This document shows positions 57,742 to 64,000 of a DNA stretch of 64,000 nucleotides, piece after piece. The stretch lies in NCBI GenBank assembly GCA_029891345.1, contig CM056993.1, forward strand, positions 225,193,924 to 225,257,923, written 5' to 3'. The notes beneath the pieces are model-generated. The model made no database searches. It worked only from the letters and a program-made list of their open reading frames with translations, and was not told the DNA's origin. Source of the DNA: Dryococelus australis. Lineage: Eukaryota; Arthropoda; Insecta; Phasmatodea; Phasmatidae. A program made the position numbers and the translations under genes. The first letter of the stretch is position 1. Each line of letters starts with the position of its first letter.

Positions 57742-57816
57742 GGCCCCGCCCCGGGGAAATGAATGGCCAATCAGGGCCCGCCCTGCTAAAAACAGAGTTT
57801 TCGGAGTATAAAAAGG
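57742..57816 (+). promoter_or_regulatory. GC-box / CCAAT / TATA promoter block
   Basis: GGCCCCGCCCC (57,742), GGCCAATCAGG with CCAAT at 57,767-57,771, and TATAAAAAGG at 57,807-57,816 are spaced as in a classical RNA polymerase II promoter. Transcription would begin near 57,837. No long frame follows, so the transcript is unknown; it could be a first non-coding exon or the promoter of an LTR. Confidence 0.6.
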
Positions 57817-58342
57817 TTCTTTTTCCTATGTATTTAGTTTAGAAACGCAAATTTATGTTTCAAATGGCTTGCAATCATACTGCAGTATTGATTTAATTAA
57901 GTTGTTGGTAGAGTTACGCTTAGAAAACTAATAATTTCCATCTGAACTGTGCGGTATTTGTATCCAGAATGAGCAGCGAACAACTGCTGCCGATTTATCA
58001 TCATTGAGGCTAAGCCTCTCAGCGCGGGGGAGCGGCAATCATTTGATTGGACCAGGGTTAGAGGCATCTAACCCACCCCGCCCTGGTCACCCATAATATA
58101 GGGTGCTTGTCGCTCCATGCATGCAAGTCAATCGGCTTGTAGAGTATGGCTATCAAGACATACTCAGCATGTAATTTTTGAGACGTGAGGCAGTTGGCTG
58201 TCAATATACGAAGTACTGTTGCAAGCTAGTTTTATTAAAATGGCCGAATTATGTCCCGGACCGACAGGAGAATTCTGGCTAGTATCGGGGTTTTAGATTA
58301 ATTTCCTGTGTTGCAGGGGAGAGTTAATGTTTGATTAAACTT

Positions 58343-60535
58343 GCAATCTAGGCATTTTATGGCGTCTGTTCAGCAATTCTATGTCTGGGCAATATATACG
58401 TATTCATCTTAAGTATTGGGTTATTATGTAGAGCCATTTCATCATAGAATCTATTGTTTTCAGAGATGAGCTTATTTCCTATGTAAGGAACCTTTAAAAC
58501 ATTATGCAAATCAACTGTTCTTGTGAACCTACGGGCATTTCCTATTATTTTAAGATATTTATTTTGTAAAACTTGAAGGTGGTTTATTGATATTTTAGCT
58601 GAATTTCCCCAGACTTCGTGGGCGTACATCTTAGCTGATCTGACTATTGCAGTATATGTTAAAAGCTTTAATCTCATGTGGATTTTAGGATGTCTAAGTA
58701 GTGGATATAGTCTGATTTTACTGATGGCTGTGTTTGTAATGTTATTTATATGTACGCCCCAGTCAAGTTTATTATCAATAGTTAAGCCTAGGTATTTAGC
58801 TGTTTTACTATAAGGAATTTCTACTCCGTCATATTTGATTGGCTGGACGTTTACTTCTTTAATGCATCTGGTAATTAGCAGCCCCTGAGATTTTTCTGCA
58901 TTTATTTAAATTTTCCAGCGCTCACACCACTCACCGAGTTCGTCCATTTGTAATTGTGCAAATGACAATTTCTTCTCTTTGGCATAGATGAGGGTGTAAT
59001 CGGCATACATTTGAACTGTTTTATAGTTATTTGGAACGTCAGCTGTATAGACATAGGAAGGGGGGAAGAGTGGATCCCTGCGGTGAGTGGGCTGGTAGAA
59101 GATTCAGAATTTTCTATTGATACATGAAATTGTCTGTGAAATAACTGTTTAGTAAGTGAATGTAGCAGTCGGGAAATTTAAAATTGATTAATTTTTGAAT
59201 GAGGCCCGGGATCCAGACTTTATCAAAAACTTTGGCTATGTCAAGAAATATGGCTATTGTAGATTGTTTATTATTTAGACCATTGTATACAGCCGTAACG
59301 ACGGTAGTTAGGGCGTGAGTAGTGGAATGTCCAGCTTGGAAACCAAATTGAGTTTTCGGGATAATCTTTTTACGTTCTGCGTGTGATTTTAAGCGAGTAA
59401 GTAGTACTTTTTCAAATATTTTACTAAGCGAACTCAGTAGTGATATCGGGCGCCAGTTCTGAGGGAGGCAGGGGTCCTTACCCGGTTTCGGGATTATTTT
59501 AGCCCGTTTCCATTCCGCGGGGAAATAGTTGAACTTTAAAATTGCATTAAAAATATTTCGAATTATGCATAAAGCTTGGTATGGTAAATATTTAAATAGC
59601 TGGTATGTAATTTTATCATGCCCCGGTGCTTTTTTTGGGTGGACTGTTTTTAAAATGAGTAATAGTTCGGGTAAAGTTATAATTTCTGGTTTTTTCTTAT
59701 GTTTTTTTTTTCGCTAGAAATGCGGTAGTAGTTGTATTTATATCGCGAGTGAAATTGGGGTCTCCGAGGTCTAAATTTGGTGTGAACTGGTCGGCAAGAG
59801 AGTCTGCTATGGCTTCTGGCTTATCTATTGGCGTGTATTTCAATCCTGACGGAGCTAAAATAGGGGTAGAATTTAATTTTTTTTTTTTGCCTCGGAGAGT
59901 TTTTGAAATTCCCCAGAAACTTTTGGTACTATCTGAAATTTCTGTTATAAAAGTTTCCCATTTGTTTATGCGTAGTTGAGATAGTTTATTGCGAAGGTCT
60001 TTCTGTAGTTTATTATATCCAACTTTTAAGTCGGGGATTCTATATGTTTGATATTCATGCCGAGTCTGTCGTTTCTCAGCTAGCAGAAAATCTACGTCCA
60101 GATAGTTTTGCTTTAGAAATTGCCTTCTGGTGCTAAACCGAGTATTCTTTTGGAGCTGTAGTTTAATTATTTTGAAATACCGCTAATGCCGGTTCTATGT
60201 CAATTTTATTTTTAATATCTATTGGATGTTCCGTAAATATTTCATCCAGGTCGGTTTTAAAATTTTCCCAGTTTGTTTTTGGCAGTTTATTGAGAATTGC
60301 TTCGGGGTGTTTTACTAAATGGGTGCTAATTTTGCAAAATACCAGTTGGTGATCAGAATCTAATTCATCCAGGACGATTAGTTCTAGTATTGGGTTGGCT
60401 ATGTTAGTTAAGATAATGTCTAGTACATCTGGCTGTAATCTGCATTGTGGAGGAAAGTGAGAGGGCCTGTCCGAGGCATGAATTAAGTAATTATTTTGTT
60501 GCTTTTTGATGAAAGCCTGAATGAGATGAGAGAGA
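58343..60535 (-). mobile_element. Jockey-type LINE, 5'-truncated
   Basis: A minus-strand copy of a Jockey-clade non-LTR retrotransposon. It begins part-way through the endonuclease (60,535) and ends just after the C-terminal domain of ORF2 (stop at 58,357). ORF1 and the first half of the endonuclease are absent, as is usual after incomplete target-primed insertion. No poly(A) tail was seen at the 3' end. It is interrupted at several places; one section of about 110 codons (59,190-59,520) is still open. Confidence 0.88.
58357..60535 (-). pseudogene. LINE ORF2: endonuclease-reverse transcriptase fossil
   Basis: Endonuclease end: PDVLDIILTN and LDELDSDHQLVFC (60,340-60,440). Reverse transcriptase: WKRAKIIPKPGKDP, WRPISLLSSLSKIFEKVLL, FGFQAGHSTTHALTTVV and LDIAKVFDKVW (59,240-59,520). 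The active-site box reads MYADYTLIYA near 59,010, where the family has YADD, so the second catalytic Asp is replaced by Tyr. C-terminal domain: KLLTYTAIVRSAKMYAHEVW and LQVLQNKYLKIIGNAR (58,357-58,677). Frame changes separate these blocks. Confidence 0.88.
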
Positions 60536-60540
60536 AAAAA

Positions 60541-61971
60541 CAACTTGACATTCAGATCATGAGTTGGTATGGAAAAGAGGTCAAGACAACATTTTTGTAT
60601 CCATTTTTATTAGGACATAACATTGCCAAAGACATCCGTAATGGACTTTTGGATGTTGTTACCCAACTGAAGCTCTCTCTTAATTTGCAGTTGTTGTTTG
60701 ATGGCCCTAATGTAAATTGGAAAAAGTATAGGTTATTGCAGGGTCATGTACTTAGAGAACATAACAAAACAACTGTGTTATGGGCTGCTCATGGTAAAGT
60801 GAACACTATTTAAAACTGCTAAATTTTCCCATTCAGCCAATTTCTATGTTTCCGCCACGTTTTCATATAAACATTGCCACGTGACTAATAAACAAGATGC
60901 ATTACATTTCACCTTCCGAAAAGTTAACTGTGGCTATTAGTGGTTAATGCTCTTTGGAAAGGCCTTAAAAAGTGCTCACTTTATAGTGAACAGCCTGTAA
61001 ATATTGGTAGCTGTAGTTTGCATGTTGCACATAATGCCTTGAAAACAGGTTGCAGTTCTACTGACTGGAATATTCATGTGTTTCTAGGGTGCCCTGTACA
61101 CACTTTTTAAGGATACCCCTGCTAGGAGAGAAGATTACCAGTCCACAATATGCAGCAGTGATTTTCCCTTACAATTTGTTGGCTGTAAATGGCTGGAAGA
61201 TGTACCAGTTGCAGACAAGGCTTTGGGGATGATACCAAAATAATTGAAGTGTTTTGTTGAAAATGTTGTTAAAGGTAAAATAACAAATCCTACTTGCATA
61301 TCATTTTCTGTTGTGAGAAAACATATCTTACATGAGCTCACTCCTCAGAAACTGAAAGTATTCATATCTGTAGCAAAACTGCTGTAGCCTTTTCTCAGTG
61401 CTTATCAAACAGACAAACCCATGCTTTTTTTCTGAGCAAAGACCTAAGAAATTTTTTTGTTTGTGTCCTCCAGCGATTTGTGAAAGCAGAAGAATTGAAG
61501 TTGACCACTCTGCAGTTCAGAAACTTGTACTTTTGATTTCAAAGACGTCAAAAACCAATTGAATATTACAGACATGGATTTGGGTTCTGTTTCTGAAAGG
61601 AAGTTAAAGCTTTAATAGCGTAAAATGTATTGCAGGGTGATATTTTGGAAATTAGGATCTCCTGTAGAAGGTTGCTTGATTCTCTTGCAGAAAAGTTGCT
61701 TCAGAAATCTCCTATCGCATACAGAACAAAGAGAAGTTTGTCTTGCTTTGATCCTCTGTAAATGGCGACTTGTAAAGATAAACAGAAATGTATAAACAAA
61801 ATGAAAACTGTTATAAACTTTTTGGTTGAATCGAGACAGATTTGTGAATTAGATGTGGAAGAAGTCATGGCTCAGTATTCAAGTTTGTTATGTGAAGTTG
61901 TCCCTCAAAATCAGTCAGAGTTTGCAGATTTGAATCCTCATAGTTCACAAATTGATATGTTATTTTTTTAA
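60541..61971 (+). pseudogene. Transposase-like / domesticated transposon gene fossil
   Basis: Plus-strand coding remnants: 60,541-60,813 (SWYGKEVKTTFLYPFLLGHN..., LLFDGPNVNWKKYRLLQ), then CSLHVAHNALKTGCSSTDW near 61,010 and 61,762-61,971 (KCINKMKTVINFLVESRQIC...). The DGPNVN and SLH..HNA motifs recur in large invertebrate families of hAT-like transposase relatives; I make that link from memory and with caution. The 5' part is cut off exactly where the LINE ends. It carries several stops and frame changes. Confidence 0.5.
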
Positions 61972-61979
61972 ATCATTCA

Positions 61980-64000
61980 CAACTATAGTCCATTCCCCAT
62001 TGGAAGCAACTTTCTCGGAGCCCTGCTAAATATCTACTTCCAGGCCAGTTTCGTATCCTTCCGTCAAACGTAAACAAACATTGCCATGCAGTATCTGTCA
62101 AAATCAATGTTTACATGCAATTGTGTGTTTACATGTGTTCGTATACTTTCACTACACCTAAAAATAAACACTGACATGTGACTTATACTTTTATACCTGT
62201 CTAATGTGTTGTTTACTGTTTACAGCTTTTCAAATAATTCTGTCGTACTCCAAAAACAATTCCATATGAATATTCACATTATTTAGGTCAGCTTTATGAT
62301 GTTTTAAAAATGCCTAAATTAAAGACAGTTCTTACGGTTATTTTACATTAACATATTTGTTTTCCACGACGTAGCTCAATACATGTTATGCATGTTAGTA
62401 TTTTGCAGCAACTGTGTCTAACACTGTCACAACTGCGAGGTAAAGGGCTGTACTAATTATCCTTTTGTTACTAATATGTGTTGGGCCATTTCTCTAAAAG
62501 GACGGCCTCAGTTGGAATAAATATTAAAACAAAGGAACAACCACTGAAAAAGGCACATTAAATTCAAGCACGTAACTCATGTTGCTAATTTTTGTCATAC
62601 AAACTTTAAAAGATAGCGGTGAACATACACACAAATAAGCCTCCAGTTACTTTTATTCCGTTCATATTTCTATGTATTGCTGCTTACTGTTTATTAAGTT
62701 TATTGAAATTTATCACGCTAGGCTTAGTATATTTATTCTGGGATTGTGGTAAATTACGTTACATCACTATGTTTCAATCCCCTTAGGGCAAAGGTACAAC
62801 GTTGTGATAAATAAACAGACATGGATGTAAATAAATAACTTCATCATAAAAACAGTTCACATTTAAAACGTATAAATAGTTTTAATCGAATATTTGAAAT
62901 CACGCACACACAGGGCCAGCGTATCGACCACGATGCACAAAGGCACGCCATTTGACAGACGCAATGATTAACAAAACACACATCACAGTATATTTATTAC
63001 TGCTGTTAAAACACAGATTTATTACATCATAACTTGCCTGGTTAGGTTTAAAAAAACACAATGTCTACAAACATGATGTATTAATTTGAATTATTTTTCG
63101 GAGTATAAGAATAATTTACATTTTGTTTGACAAAAAGCTACACACCATGTTATGGCTCACCACATCTGCCAACTTCAATAGGTAACTGTCCAGCCATCAT
63201 ATCTAAATATATTAAAATACATATTCAAACATTAAAATCTCTTTTTTTTTTTTGTTGTAAATTACAAATTCAGAAATCATTACTTTGCTGTAATAAGTAT
63301 GAAATATGCTGCAATTGAAAACACGTATAATTTCTTGGCCTACTAGCGAAGTGAAATTTCCTTTTTGCCTTGCCAGCAGACAGTTTTTTAATTGCTTTCT
63401 CGCTCGATAAAACAATACGGTACCATTACGGTCTACTCATAATATTTTCCGGTTACTTTAAACTATAAAAATTTGATATGTTGCCATCGGGGCTACTTAA
63501 ATATTTAAATATTTTGATAGACACAGTATAATTTACAAATAGCATACTAAAAAACGAGGTTAAAATGATATTTTAACTGTGAACTATTTCTTACCGGTCG
63601 TTGCCAACACGTCGCTGCACTCGCTGTTGTTAATTCATATTTAAAAAAGAAATAAATATTACAATTTATAGAAGATATTAAGGTAAAGGTTCATTTATTT
63701 AATAATTATTGTACAGAAATATTTAATATGCAGTTTGAGGGCTTACAAAATTATCAAAATCTTTTGTTCTGACCTATTTCTGCCTATCGGTGATTGGTTT
63801 CATGCAATTTGTGATTGTGTAGAGCAGTAATACATTTTACATCCATTTATTGATTCTAAAGCAGATAAATTTTTTTTTTGCGGAGTATTATAAAACCAAA
63901 ACAAATTAGAAATTACTATGTACCCTTTACTCCAAATTTTGACAAAATTATAATAGATTCCAATGAATATTTCCTGCGCTACAGTCATGATATGCATATT
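61980..64000. other. Non-coding AT-rich right flank
   Basis: No gene, RNA or repeat family recognised in 2 kb. Short frames (63,127-63,415; 63,800-63,997) show no family features. Confidence 0.5.

Overview
This is eukaryotic, AT-rich, repeat-laden nuclear DNA, most likely from an arthropod and perhaps a crustacean. The pointers are a Jockey-clade LINE, a Copia retrotransposon, Polintons, and a fossil of a nudivirus-like large DNA virus, a group known from insects and crustaceans. No single host gene with clear exons is visible, and the species cannot be named from sequence alone.

Layout. About 0.1-7.3 kb and 15.9-28.9 kb hold decayed genes of a large double-stranded DNA virus: an inhibitor of apoptosis (two BIR domains plus RING), a LEF-9-type RNA polymerase subunit, a primase/SF3 helicase, a family B DNA polymerase, and several unassigned reading frames. 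LEF-9 together with these replication genes fits Lefavirales (nudivirus/baculovirus kin). The gap at 7.3-15.8 kb holds an alternating-orientation repeat family, a minisatellite of about 110 bp units, AT-rich DNA, and a small MADF-domain gene with its own TATA box and poly(A) signal.

The stretch from about 29.9 to 53.0 kb is a nest of elements. The outermost is an old Polinton, seen as pieces of its protein-primed DNA polymerase. Three things lie inside it: an unidentified insert of about 1.4 kb; a Copia element (33,372-37,717) that has a Harbinger-like MITE in its left LTR; and a younger Polinton of about 13.2 kb (39,007-52,208) with long terminal inverted repeats. The younger Polinton encodes a polymerase, a packaging ATPase, an adenovirus-type protease, a penton-like minor capsid protein and a phospholipase-A2-domain virion protein. 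It also carries three unexpected cargo genes: a matrix metalloproteinase with hemopexin repeats, a Bro-N protein and a papain-type cathepsin. I could not find its major capsid protein or integrase. Almost all of its core genes start at a shared TAATAAA(CA)ATG box, which the cargo genes lack.

The right flank (53-64 kb) is mostly non-coding. It holds a CCAAT/GC/TATA promoter-like block at 57.7-57.8 kb, a 5'-truncated Jockey-type LINE (58.3-60.5 kb, minus strand) and a decayed transposase-like gene that starts where the LINE ends. The viral and Polinton material is described here as fossil sequence only.
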